From JBIKLM01 sp044375105 (lineage in GTDB: Bacteria > Planctomycetota > UBA1135 > GCA-002686595): a stretch of 54,741 nucleotides of DNA. Under the pieces are notes generated by a model, which did no database searches, had not been told where the DNA came from, and was given only the letters and a program-made list of their open reading frames with translations. The position numbers were made by a program, and so were the translations under genes. The stretch is from NCBI GenBank assembly GCA_044375105.1, contig JBILNK010000006.1:1-54741 (forward strand), in the 5' to 3' direction. How positions within the stretch are numbered: position 1 is the stretch's first letter; each line of letters starts with the position of its first letter. Below, one piece after another: positions 24,269 to 34,197 of the stretch.

Positions 24269-24784
24269 TCAGCCTTCCTGCAGCACGCCGGCCAGGTAGC
24301 GTTCGGTGCGCAGCAAGCGGCCGTCCATGTCGTACAGCCGGCGCTCGCCCTGGTAGCGGCCCTCGTAGAAGCTGGCCTCCTCGAGCAGCACCCCGCCGGG
24401 GCCGTAGCGCTTCCAGGGACCGACCTTGAGGCCGCGCTCGAAACGGCCGCTCTCGTAGGGCTTGCCGTCGCGCCAGAAGCGCTTCCATTCGCCGCTCGGC
24501 AGGTCGTCCTGATAGCTGCGCTCGAACAGCAGCCGGCCTTCGGCGTCGTAGCTCTTCCAGGTGCCGTCGCGCTGGCCGCCGGCATAATTGGTGTAGAGCG
24601 CCGCCCGGGCGTTGCGATGCCAAGCCACCCAGGGGCGGTGGGGGCGCTCTTCGCGCAGATAGCGCACCGACCACAGCTCGCCGGCGTCTTGGCCGCCCGA
24701 GTAGTGCGTCGTGCAGACCTCGTAATCGACGCAGCCCGCGAGCAGCACGAGCAGCAGCGATCCGACCAGAGCGAGGCGTTTCAT
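24269..24784 (-). CDS. MORN-like (YwqK-type) repeat lipoprotein
   Basis: The 171-residue product begins MKRLALVGSLLLVLLAGC, a clean lipoprotein signal (lipobox LLAGC, Cys18). The rest is a chain of YwqK/MORN-type repeats: Y(A/S)GGQ(R/D)DG(T/E)W, SYDAEGRLLFERSY, LPSGEWKRFWRDGKPYESG, LKVGPWKRYGPGGVLLEE, YQGERRLYDMDGRLL. Such repeats form extended beta-hairpins used in binding at the envelope. Its ATG overlaps the upstream gene's stop by 4 bases (ATGA), so it is translated with the sulfatase-like lipoprotein and the two probably form a surface pair. Partner and ligand are unknown. Confidence 0.78.
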   Translation of the reverse strand: MKRLALVGSLLLVLLAGCVDYEVCTTHYSGGQDAGELWSVRYLREERPHRPWVAWHRNARAALYTNYAGGQRDGTWKSYDAEGRLLFERSYQDDLPSGEWKRFWRDGKPYESGRFERGLKVGPWKRYGPGGVLLEEASFYEGRYQGERRLYDMDGRLLRTERYLAGVLQEG

Positions 24785-25626
24785 GGGCGTTGCGTGGGGC
24801 TGTCCGCCGTGGGGATCGGCCGGGCGACCCCGCCGATGTCCGCATGGCCGATCCACTCGAGCAGGCGCTGGCCGGCGGCGGCGGGCTCGAGCGGCGCGCT
24901 CTCGCCCGCGGCCAGGCCCGGCCCGCGGGCGGCCAGCAGGCTCAGGTCTCCGGGGCTGCGCGGCAGCGCCACCAAGATCAAGCGTTGATCGGCGCGTCGC
25001 TCGAGTTCCGCGCCCAACAGCTCGATGGCCTGCGCCAGCTGGGCGCCGCGATCCCCCCGCGCCTCGACCAGGGACAGGTCGAGGTGCAGCCACACGCAGG
25101 GCGCGTCCTCCATGGGCCGCGGCAGCTTCTCGGCCAGGAACAGCCGGGCCCCTTCGATCGCGGTGGCCAGCCAGCTGGCCTCGGCGTTGATCTCGATCCA
25201 AGCCCTGTCGTGGGCCTGGAAGACCCCTTGCTGGAAGCCGAATTCTTCGTCGAAGGCGTGGTCGGTGACGAAGGAGGCGGTTTCGAGCCCGGCGTTGGCC
25301 TCGAGCTCGAACAGCGTTTGCCGCTCGGGTCCGAGCACCAGGCGACCCGGGGCGCCGCTGGCCGGCTCGAGGGCCGTGCGGCTCAGCAGCGCGCCCAGGG
25401 CCTGGGCGGGATCGAAGCGCTCGGGTCCGGTGCCGGGCCCGACCAGCGGCGCGCGCGCGGCGCTGGAAAGGAAGGGCGCCAAGGGGCCCTCGGCCTGCCC
25501 GGCCTCCGCGGGCAGATCGCTGACCGTCACCAGGGCGATGGCGGGCCCGTTGGGCTCCTCCGTGCAGCCGGACAGCCACGGGAGCGCGATCAGCAGCGGG
25601 ATGGGGAGGAGGGCGCGGCGCTTCAC
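24781..25626 (-). CDS. lipoprotein with degenerate sulfatase/alkaline-phosphatase fold (likely non-catalytic)
   Basis: The 281-residue product starts at GTG 25626 with a lipoprotein signal (LPIPLLIALPWLSGC). The body follows the secondary-structure track of a sulfatase: a first strand IALVTVSDLPAEAG where active enzymes have V-x-I-D-x-x-R, a LAPFLSSAAR segment, the diagnostic ETASFVTDHAFDEEFGFQQG stretch (compare the G-Y-x-T-x-x-F-V...F-G-x-x-Q-G of sulfatases), PCVWLHLDLS in place of the F-x-x-x-H-F-x-x-P-H strand, and a helix before LILVALPRS. The formylglycine CxPSR, DNG/DHG and metal Asp residues are absent, and the protein is some 150 residues shorter than an enzyme. This reads as a pseudoenzyme. 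The assignment is by pattern, so moderate. It overlaps the MORN-like lipoprotein gene by 4 bases. Confidence 0.55.
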   Translation of the reverse strand: MKRRALLPIPLLIALPWLSGCTEEPNGPAIALVTVSDLPAEAGQAEGPLAPFLSSAARAPLVGPGTGPERFDPAQALGALLSRTALEPASGAPGRLVLGPERQTLFELEANAGLETASFVTDHAFDEEFGFQQGVFQAHDRAWIEINAEASWLATAIEGARLFLAEKLPRPMEDAPCVWLHLDLSLVEARGDRGAQLAQAIELLGAELERRADQRLILVALPRSPGDLSLLAARGPGLAAGESAPLEPAAAGQRLLEWIGHADIGGVARPIPTADSPTQRP

Positions 25627-25802
25627 AGCGGCATCATGGACGACCGCGGCGCAGAAACCAGCCGGGCGGGGGCGGGGAGCGCCCGGGCGACCGCTGGGGC
25701 CCTCGGAGGCGCCCCGCGGCCCTGAATCCCCGGCCGGGCCCGCCCCGTGGGCGTCTGGACGGGCGGCCCGCGCCCGCCAGGGCCCTGCCGGCCCCGTTCC
25801 CG

Positions 25803-27467
<1,665 letters not shown>

Positions 27468-27924
27468 CCGCTCAAGTTAGGCCTGGGGGCGGCCGCAGCG
27501 AGTGCCCGCTCCGCCCCGCAGCCGTGCCGCGGGAATCCCGGGGACATCCCGCGCCGGACGCAGCCCCCGGGCTGGGGGCTGCAAAGGGATGGGGGGACGC
27601 CGGGAAGGCGCCACGCCGCCGGTTCGATCCGGGGTCGTGCTGGGGGCAAGCCGAGGCCGGACTTGCGTCGCTGGCGCCCGAGCCGCGCGTGACTTTGCAC
27701 CCCGGAGCGGCCCCCCGGAGGACGCCGCAGCGGCGCGCAACCCGCATGAACGACGGGCGCCAGCGATCGCGGCGCCGCGAGCCGGCCGCGGGCGCTCTGC
27801 AAGCTCGATCCACCCCACAGGTGCAAAACCCCTCGGCCCGGGCCAAGGCCGGCGCGGCCCGCGCCGGGCGGCAAGGGCGGGTTTGCACGGGCCGGGCCGC
27901 ACAGGCCGATCCGCGCGGCGTCGG
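27468..27924. other. intergenic region, no gene seen
   Basis: Open frames in these 457 bases give only Arg/Pro/Ala/Gly-rich peptides with no ribosome binding site or recognisable domain. The stretch lies between two minus-strand genes, so it must contain the 3' end of the TPR gene and the promoter of glpD. I see no convincing promoter or terminator motif. Confidence 0.45.
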
Positions 27925-30615
27925 TCAGCGCGGCGCCGGCGGGCCGCTTTGGTCGGTTTCCGCCAGGCGCCGTTCGAGCTCCTCGCGCCAGGCCGAGAGC
28001 AGGGCGGCCTGCCCTTGATCGCCCCGGGGCAGGGCCGCGAGCGCGCCGCGCAGGGCCTCGGCGGCCTCCGGCAGCCCGGCGTCCGCCAGGGCCAGGGCCC
28101 GGGCGCGCTCGAACAGGAAGCCGCTGGCGCCCAGCTCCCGGGCCCGCTCGAAGGCCTCCACGGCGTCCCGCGCGCGGCCGCCGGCGGCCAGCAGCGTCCC
28201 GGACAGCTCCCAGTTGGCCGCGCCACTGGGCTCCGCTGCCGTGGCCAGGCGGGCCCAGTCCAAGGCGCTTTCCGGATCGCGCCGGCGATCGACGCTGGCC
28301 AGGGCGCGCAGGGTGGCCGCGTCGGACTTGGCCAGATTGGCCAGGGTGCCGCGCATGCGCGTGCGCAGCTCGGGGCTCGGGCAGTTGGCGTAGGCCTGGC
28401 GCAGGTGCGGGCGGGCCGCGTCGTTTTGGCCCAGGCGCAGCAGCTCGCTGGCCAGGTTGTATTGGGGCTCGAACAGGGTCTCGTCGAGCTCGACGGCGCT
28501 GCGCCAGGCGAACAGGCCGGCTTCCACTTGCCCGAGGGCGAACAGCGCTTTGCCGCGCTGGGCATGGGCCTCGGCGTGGTCGGGATCGATGGCGAGGGCG
28601 GCGTCGAAATGGCGCAGGGCCGCCTGCAGGTCGCCGCCGCGCCCGGCGATCAGCCCCAGCAGCACCTCCGCTTGCGGTTCGTTCGGCGCCAACCGGCGGG
28701 CCGCTTCCGCGGCGGAGCGGGCCTGGCTCAGGTGTTCGAGCCCGAGCTCGGCGCGCGCCAGCCAGAGATGCCCCGCGGGCGCGTTGGGGTCGAGCTCGAT
28801 CGCCCGCTGCGCGTGCCGCCGCGCCGCGTCCGCATCGCCCGTGGCGTGGCTCATGCGCGCCGCCTGGCGATGCAAGACGGGATCCTCGGGCGCCGCGCGC
28901 AGCGCCGCGCGCAAACTCTCCAGGGCGGCTTCGGATTCCCCTTGGAAGAACTGCGCCACCGCCAGGCCAGCGCGCGCATCGGCGCTGTTCGGCACCGCTT
29001 GCAGCACGCGCTCGAACAGCGCACGGGGCGTGCCGAAGTCGCGGTACGGATCGGTCTCGGCTTCGTGCATCAAGCACCAGGCCAGCCCCAGGTTGGCTTC
29101 GATCAGATCCGCGCTCGCGATCCAGTCCAGCTCGCGGGCCGGCGCTGTCTCGGGGCCCTCGCTGGCGACCGCCAGGCCCAGCTGGCCGAGCCGCTGGCGC
29201 GCCGCGGAGAGGGCCAGCTCGAGGGTGCGCTCGTAGGCCGCCTGGGCCGCCGGCAGGGCGCCGCGATCGCCGCCGGCGCGGAAGCGCTCGAGGTGCGCGC
29301 GGCCCAGGGCATTCCAGCCGAGGGTCGAGTCGGGGTTCTGCTGTGTCGCGCGCGTGAACAGGGCTGCGTCGTCTTCCCAGCTGGCAGCGCGCTGTTGGCT
29401 GCGCCAGGCGCTCGCGGCGAGCAGTCCCAGCGCCACGGCGACCAGAGCCGGGCGGGCCCCGGGTCGTTGGCGCAGCCAGGCGAGCCCCGCGCCGGCGCCC
29501 AGGGCGGACCACAGGGCGACCGCTCCATACAGCTGGCGGTCCCCCAGGGGATAGCGGCCCAGGGCCTCTGGCCGCAGGGCGATCGGAAGCAGCGACAGCG
29601 TCAAGCCCAGGGCGACCCAGGTGAGCGCCCGCGAGCGCCTGCGCAGGGCCTGTGCCACCAACACGCCGAAGACCAGCAGGCCGCCGGCCGCCAGCAGGCT
29701 GCGCGGGCCGGGCACGAACTGGGGTGCGATCGGGCGCAGGAGCTCGGGCCACCAGGGCAACAGCGCGTTCCCGAGGGCCCCGCCGAACAGCTCGAGCGCC
29801 AGGCCGAGCCGCCGCTCCCAGCCGAATTCCGGGGCCACGATGGCCCGGCCGAACCCGAGGTCCAACGCGCCGAAGACCAGCCCTCGCAGCAGCAGCCAGA
29901 CCAGCGTGGCCGCAGCGATCGCCATGGCGAGCCGGCGGCGCGGCGCGCCGGCCGGCCCCCACAGCGCCAGCTTGCCCGCCAACAACAGCGGGAACACGGC
30001 GGCGTTGTCCTTGGAAAGCAGCGCCAGCAGCAGCCAGATCCCCAGGCAGGCCGGGCTGCCCGCGGGCTGCTCCGGGCGCGAGAAGGGTGCGCCGCTCGCC
30101 AAGAGCGCCGTCAGCAGACAGGCCAGGTGCAGGGGCACCGACGCAGAGCTGGCCCACCAGACGGCCTCGGCCTGCACGGGCGCCAGCGCAAACAGGCTGG
30201 CCGCGAACAGGGCGGCCAGCCGGCCGGGGGAGCGCTGTGCTCCCAGCGCACAGAACAACCGCGCGCACAGGCGCCAGAGCAGCGCTGCGCAGGCCGCGTG
30301 CAACAACCCCGCAGCGAGTTTGAGCCCCAGGGGCGAGCCCGGCGTCAGCGCCATGGCCAGCCGGCTGAGCAGCGAACCGAGCGGCCGATAGTGGCCCGCC
30401 GCCCCGGCGCCGCCGCCCACGAAGGGCTCGAGCAGCAAGAGCTCCCACCCAGCGGGGGCATGCAGCGCTGGGTTGTGCACCAGCAGGGGCCCGTCGTCCC
30501 AGACGAAGCTGGCTTGCCAGCCAAGGGCGCTGATGGCCAGCGCGAGCAAAGCCGCAAACAGGCCCAGGGGAGCACCGCCGCGGGCGGGGTCGGTGGGTTG
30601 GACGAGCGCCGTCAT
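27925..30615 (-). CDS. TMTC-like membrane protein with TPR repeats
   Basis: This 896-residue protein has an N-terminal membrane half of about ten helices and a C-terminal half of TPR repeats. Residues near 40-75 carry ASFVWDDGPLLVHNPAL and GAAGHYRPLGSLLSRLAMAL, the first-loop acidic D-D and Y-R-P motifs of TMTC/DUF1736 proteins, which are GT-C-type (predicted O-mannosyl) transferases. LLSKDNAAVFPLLL and LGDRQLYGAVALWSAL match later landmarks. At least seven TPR-like units follow from about residue 430 (for example LGWNALGRAHL, ARRHAQRAIELDPNAPAGH, ALRHFDAALAIDPDHAEAH). The protein may glycosylate or scaffold exported proteins; the bacterial role is not established. ATG 30615 is a clean start. 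Confidence 0.8.
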   Translation of the reverse strand: MTALVQPTDPARGGAPLGLFAALLALAISALGWQASFVWDDGPLLVHNPALHAPAGWELLLLEPFVGGGAGAAGHYRPLGSLLSRLAMALTPGSPLGLKLAAGLLHAACAALLWRLCARLFCALGAQRSPGRLAALFAASLFALAPVQAEAVWWASSASVPLHLACLLTALLASGAPFSRPEQPAGSPACLGIWLLLALLSKDNAAVFPLLLAGKLALWGPAGAPRRRLAMAIAAATLVWLLLRGLVFGALDLGFGRAIVAPEFGWERRLGLALELFGGALGNALLPWWPELLRPIAPQFVPGPRSLLAAGGLLVFGVLVAQALRRRSRALTWVALGLTLSLLPIALRPEALGRYPLGDRQLYGAVALWSALGAGAGLAWLRQRPGARPALVAVALGLLAASAWRSQQRAASWEDDAALFTRATQQNPDSTLGWNALGRAHLERFRAGGDRGALPAAQAAYERTLELALSAARQRLGQLGLAVASEGPETAPARELDWIASADLIEANLGLAWCLMHEAETDPYRDFGTPRALFERVLQAVPNSADARAGLAVAQFFQGESEAALESLRAALRAAPEDPVLHRQAARMSHATGDADAARRHAQRAIELDPNAPAGHLWLARAELGLEHLSQARSAAEAARRLAPNEPQAEVLLGLIAGRGGDLQAALRHFDAALAIDPDHAEAHAQRGKALFALGQVEAGLFAWRSAVELDETLFEPQYNLASELLRLGQNDAARPHLRQAYANCPSPELRTRMRGTLANLAKSDAATLRALASVDRRRDPESALDWARLATAAEPSGAANWELSGTLLAAGGRARDAVEAFERARELGASGFLFERARALALADAGLPEAAEALRGALAALPRGDQGQAALLSAWREELERRLAETDQSGPPAPR

Positions 30616-31224
30616 CGCCGCGGAGTCTACGCAGCCGGCACCTGCCCGGCTGGCGCGGGATCGGGGTGCTCGGAGGCGGTGGAAAGCGAGGCCGAGCGGC
30701 CGCGGCGCCAGCGCGGGAGCGAGCAGGGGAACTGCTCATCCCGGTTCGGAGCCCGAATTCGGCCGTCGGTCGGGGGACTCGGCTCTGCGTCGCCGGTCCG
30801 CCGGCTGCCCCCCTTGGGGAGCGCTGCGAGCGATCCCGAGAACCAGTCGCGCCGCAAGCCCATGCGGTCCACAGTCGGGTGCGAAGCCGCACCCGGCGCC
30901 GGGCGCTCCGCCGCAAGGGCCTCTGTCCGCCTGCGGCCGCCTGAAGTCCAAGACACGGCCGGCAACGCCTTCCCACGCAACGTCAGGGGCCCGAAAACGG
31001 AAGCCGCGGGGCGCTGCGAGCGGCCTTTCGGCCAGGGCTCGGGCAGCGTCCCGCGGCTTGGATCGAGCCGGTCCCCGGAGGGTTCGGGGCCGGCTTCGGC
31101 GCGCAGCGACGGCTGCGGCCTGTGGGGCCACCGTTGGGTGGCCCCAGGGCCGCGGATCGGCGGGTTCGGCGGCCGGGGCAGAGTCCCAGCCGAGGTCCTA
31201 CCCGCCTGTCCGCGCCCGACCGCG
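30616..31224. other. intergenic region with hairpins, no gene seen
   Basis: I see no supported gene in 609 bases. Perfect hairpins occur at 30877-30894 (GGGTGCG-AAGC-CGCACCC) and at 31123-31146 (listed separately). The frames that stay open are low-complexity and lack a start signal. The left part is the promoter side of the TPR protein and the right part is the 3' region of the S1 protease gene. Confidence 0.45.
31123..31146 (-). terminator. hairpin behind the S1 protease gene
   Basis: TGGGGCCACC (31123-31132) and GGTGGCCCCA (31137-31146) form a perfect 10-bp stem around GTTG. It lies 79 bases past the stop of the minus-strand protease gene. There is no T-run, so the role is inferred from stem strength and place. 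Confidence 0.5.
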
Positions 31225-31857
31225 TCAGAACAGGATCGTGCCGACCTGCAGGTTGGTCGAGATCAGCGGGAAGACCGGGTTGGCGGCGGGCAGGATGCCG
31301 GCCTGCACGTAGATCTTGAAGCCGGTCGGCAGGTTGTTGCTGAGCGGGATCGTGTAGGCGGTGAAGCCGCTCAGCAGGCTGATCTGCTGGGTCGGCAGGA
31401 GGATGTACTCGGTGAAGTTGTTGCCGAGGCTCAGGGACACCAGCCCGGGCAGGACCGAGGGGATCGGCGACCAAGACCCGACCAGGAACACGAAGTCGTT
31501 GGGCGCGCTGGCCACGAGGACCTGGGCGCCCGCCGCCGACAGGATGAAGTTCGGGTCGGAGTTGACCAGATCGAGGGTCGGGCTGGTGTTCAGGACCACG
31601 TTCACATTGAAGGTGTCGTTGCCCTGGGGGTTGGTGACCTGGATGATCTTGGTTCCGAGGGTCGGCTGCACCGGGAACTGCAGGGTCAGGCTGGTGTCGC
31701 TGACCACGGTGAACTGGGGCGGGAAGTCGAGCAGCGGCACGCCGTTGACGCTGACCGCGGTGACCCCGGTGAAGCCCGTTCCGGTCAGCGTCACGGTCGG
31801 GGGGCCGTCGACGGTCAGCGCCGGGATGTTGGCCGGCGAGGCCGCCGTGATGTTCGG
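31225..31857 (-). repeat. C-terminal module, copy 1 (IPT plus tail)
   Basis: These 633 bases encode 210 residues that align without gaps to the 33565-34197 copy, 158 identical by hand count. Invariant blocks include NGVPLLDFPP, NDFVFLVGSW, LGNNFTEYILLPTQQ and QAGILPAANPVFPLI. The two copies are direct repeats on the same strand about 2.3 kb apart, long enough to permit recombination. Confidence 0.85.
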
Positions 31858-33210
31858 GGCGACCGGACCGCCGCCGCCGCCCGGATTGTTCGGGTCGAAG
31901 CCGTTGATGGCGATCGCGCCGCTGCCCTGGGGGTCGAGCCATTGCGCCAGGGACGAGTTGTTCCAGAACACCGGCAGGCGGCCGTAGTAGCCCACCAGCG
32001 AGCAGGCCTGGGGCGGGCCGCCGGAGAGGAATCCGATCACGCGGCCATCCTGGTTGAACAGGGGCCCGCCAGAGGAGCCGCCCTCGGTGTCACCCTGCTG
32101 GAAGAAGGCGGCCCAGCTCGGGACGATGCCGATGCCGCCGATGTTCACGGATTGCTGCGGGCAGCCGTTGGTGTCGATCGAGATCTTCTTGGGACCACCG
32201 CTCGGGTGGTGCATCGACATGGCGAAGGTCGGATTCGAGGTCGAGCGCGACCAGCCCGCGTAGAAGGGGTTGTAGTTGCTCGGGATCGCGTTGTTGATCC
32301 GCAGCAGGCGCCCGTCGGAGGCCTGGTTGGAGGCCAGCAGCGTGGCTCCCGAGATGTTCTGGTTCGTCGGCGCCGTTCCGCTGCGGCAGCCCGCGGTCTG
32401 GTAGTTGAAGCGGAAGGTGGTGTTGGCGCCCTGGCCGCAGTGCCAGGCGGTCAGCACGTAGCGGGTACCGTCGTTGGCGGTGTTGTTGATCAGCGCGCCG
32501 GAGCACAGGCCGCCATTGAAGATCGTGCGCACCACGGCGCGCTTCTGCAGCGGATAGGGGTTGCCTTGGGGGCAATTGACGTCGATCAAGCAGCCGGTGG
32601 TCTTGGGCAACAGGTCGCTGTTCTCGATCTGGTCCAGCTCCTGCTCCATGGCGAACAGGTCGCGGTAGTCGTAGATCACGGTGCCGAGCACCAGGCGCGA
32701 GTCCCCGACCCCGGGCGGCTGGACGTATTCGAAGACCAGCTCCTCGCCCTGCAGCGGGGCGAACTGGATCTGGTCATGGGGCTGGTTGTTGACCGAGGTG
32801 AAGGCCCCGGCGCGCTTGTCGAGGCCCGGGGAGTAGAGATAGATCTCGGAACCCTCCGAGAGTTCGAAGTCGATGAATTCGAGTCCCAGGCTCTTGGCCC
32901 CCGGGGACAGCAGCCGCAGACGCCAGACTTGGGTGCCGTCGTCGAGGACGTCCCAGACCCCGTGGGTGGCCGGCGACATGCGCACGTCCAGGAGCTCGCC
33001 GTAGCGCAGGGGGAACTGCTTGTTGAAGGCGTCTTCGGCCTTCAGCTTGAAGACGTCCGGCGGCTGGACGAACTCGATCGGAACGCCGCTCGGGTCCAGG
33101 CCGGCCCACAGGGCCGCGGGGGTCCCCGGGGTCTCGATCTGGGCCAGGGCGGCCGGGGCGGAGAGGAGGCAGGCCAGGGTGCTAGCCAGGCCGACGCGCA
33201 GCGGGATCAT
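31225..33210 (-). CDS. secreted S1 serine protease (lysyl-endopeptidase-like) with IPT domain and conserved C-terminal module
   Basis: The product has 661 residues. Signal peptide MIPLRVGLASTLACLLSAPAALAQ. Residues about 25-200 form a beta-rich propeptide. The protease domain has His257 in YVLTAWHCGQ, Asp299 in NQASDGRLLRI and Ser380 in GDTEGGSSGGPLF, with SMHHPSGGPKKIS as in Achromobacter lysyl endopeptidase. Paired cysteines support a secreted, disulfide-bonded enzyme. An IPT/TIG Ig-like domain (SPANIPALTVDGPPTVTLTG and on) and a final module of about 120 residues ending NLQVGTILF follow. The last 210 residues match the neighbouring M10 protease at 158/210 positions. It probably cleaves extracellular proteins after Lys; the specificity is inferred. 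ATG 33210 begins the signal peptide; in-frame sequence upstream is polar. Confidence 0.9.
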   Translation of the reverse strand: MIPLRVGLASTLACLLSAPAALAQIETPGTPAALWAGLDPSGVPIEFVQPPDVFKLKAEDAFNKQFPLRYGELLDVRMSPATHGVWDVLDDGTQVWRLRLLSPGAKSLGLEFIDFELSEGSEIYLYSPGLDKRAGAFTSVNNQPHDQIQFAPLQGEELVFEYVQPPGVGDSRLVLGTVIYDYRDLFAMEQELDQIENSDLLPKTTGCLIDVNCPQGNPYPLQKRAVVRTIFNGGLCSGALINNTANDGTRYVLTAWHCGQGANTTFRFNYQTAGCRSGTAPTNQNISGATLLASNQASDGRLLRINNAIPSNYNPFYAGWSRSTSNPTFAMSMHHPSGGPKKISIDTNGCPQQSVNIGGIGIVPSWAAFFQQGDTEGGSSGGPLFNQDGRVIGFLSGGPPQACSLVGYYGRLPVFWNNSSLAQWLDPQGSGAIAINGFDPNNPGGGGGPVAPNITAASPANIPALTVDGPPTVTLTGTGFTGVTAVSVNGVPLLDFPPQFTVVSDTSLTLQFPVQPTLGTKIIQVTNPQGNDTFNVNVVLNTSPTLDLVNSDPNFILSAAGAQVLVASAPNDFVFLVGSWSPIPSVLPGLVSLSLGNNFTEYILLPTQQISLLSGFTAYTIPLSNNLPTGFKIYVQAGILPAANPVFPLISTNLQVGTILF

Positions 33211-33455
33211 CGGGTGGGGGTGGTGAGAGGCGGAAGTGAAGCGGGCGACCGGCATGGCTAGGCCGATCCAGTGGGGCCAGCCAGGGGGGCGGGTGTCGAA
33301 CTGGTCCGCAGGGGTAGACGCAGGCCACCCGGCTTGGGATCCGCGGACCGACCCAAGATCCTGGTCCGACGTCTCCCCAAAGCGAAAATACCCTTCCGGT
33401 TGCGATCGCGTCCGGTGGGCCCCGGAAGATTCCGATTTCTTGGGCCCAAAAACGA

Positions 33456-33480
33456 AGGACCGGCGCTTAGCGCCGGTCCT
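33456..33480 (-). terminator. intrinsic terminator of the M10 protease operon
   Basis: AGGACCGGCGC (33456-33466) and GCGCCGGTCCT (33470-33480) form a perfect 11-bp stem with a 3-base loop. Read on the minus strand it is followed by TTCGTTTTTGGG, a T-run, so this is the most classical rho-independent terminator in the window. It lies 85 bases beyond the stop of the M10 protease gene. The rest of the 33211-33564 gap holds the promoter side of the S1 protease, with no clear motif. Confidence 0.85.
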
Positions 33481-33564
33481 CGAGGAGTTCTCTGGCGGGA
33501 GGGGGCCTCCAGCCGGCTCCGCCGGGCCCTCAGGGGCCCGGCGGGTCGCCTGTGGCTCGGGCGA

Positions 33565-34197
33565 TCAGAACAGGATCGTGCCGGACTGCAGGTTGGTCTC
33601 GATCAGCGGGAAGACCGGGTTCGCTGCGGGCAGGATGCCCGCCTGGAAGAAGAGTTTGAAGCCGGTCGGCAGGTTCTCGGACAGCGGGATCGTGTACTCG
33701 GCGAAGCCGCTCAGGATGCCGACCTGCTGGGTGGGGAGCAGGATGTACTCGGTGAAGTTGTTGCCCAGTCCCAGGGAGATCACCCCGGGGAGGACCGAGG
33801 GGACCGGGGTCCAGGAGCCCACCAGGAACACGAAGTCGTTGGCCGCCGCGGCCACATAGACCTTGGCCCCGGCCGCGGTCAGGATGAAGCTCGGGTCCGA
33901 GTTGACCAGCTCGAGGACCGGCGTGGTGTTGGGGACCACGCTGACGGTGATCGTGTCCGAGCCGTCGGCGTCGGTGACCTGGATGATCTTGTTGCCGGCG
34001 GTCGGCTGGATCGGGAAGATCATCGTGAGCGTGTTGTCATCGACCACGGTGAACTCCGGGGGGAAGTCCAGCAGCGGCACGCCGTTGATCGTCACCTGGG
34101 TGACCCCGTTGAAGCCGGTGCCGGTCAGGGTCAGGGTCGGGGGGCCGTCCACGGTCACCGCGGGCACGCTGGCGGGCGAAACCGAGGTGATGTTCGG
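33565..34197 (-). repeat. C-terminal module, copy 2 (IPT plus tail)
   Basis: This is the counterpart of 31225-31857: 210 residues, no gaps, 158 identities. Differences are spread evenly and mostly conservative (I/V, S/T, D/E), which suggests an old duplication kept by selection rather than a recent copy. Confidence 0.85.

Noticed and set aside
27502..33261. Plus-strand frame of 1919 codons across several minus-strand genes
   Set aside because: Its length comes only from the lack of stop codons in GC-rich antisense DNA; it spans genes and intergenic gaps alike and contains no domain.
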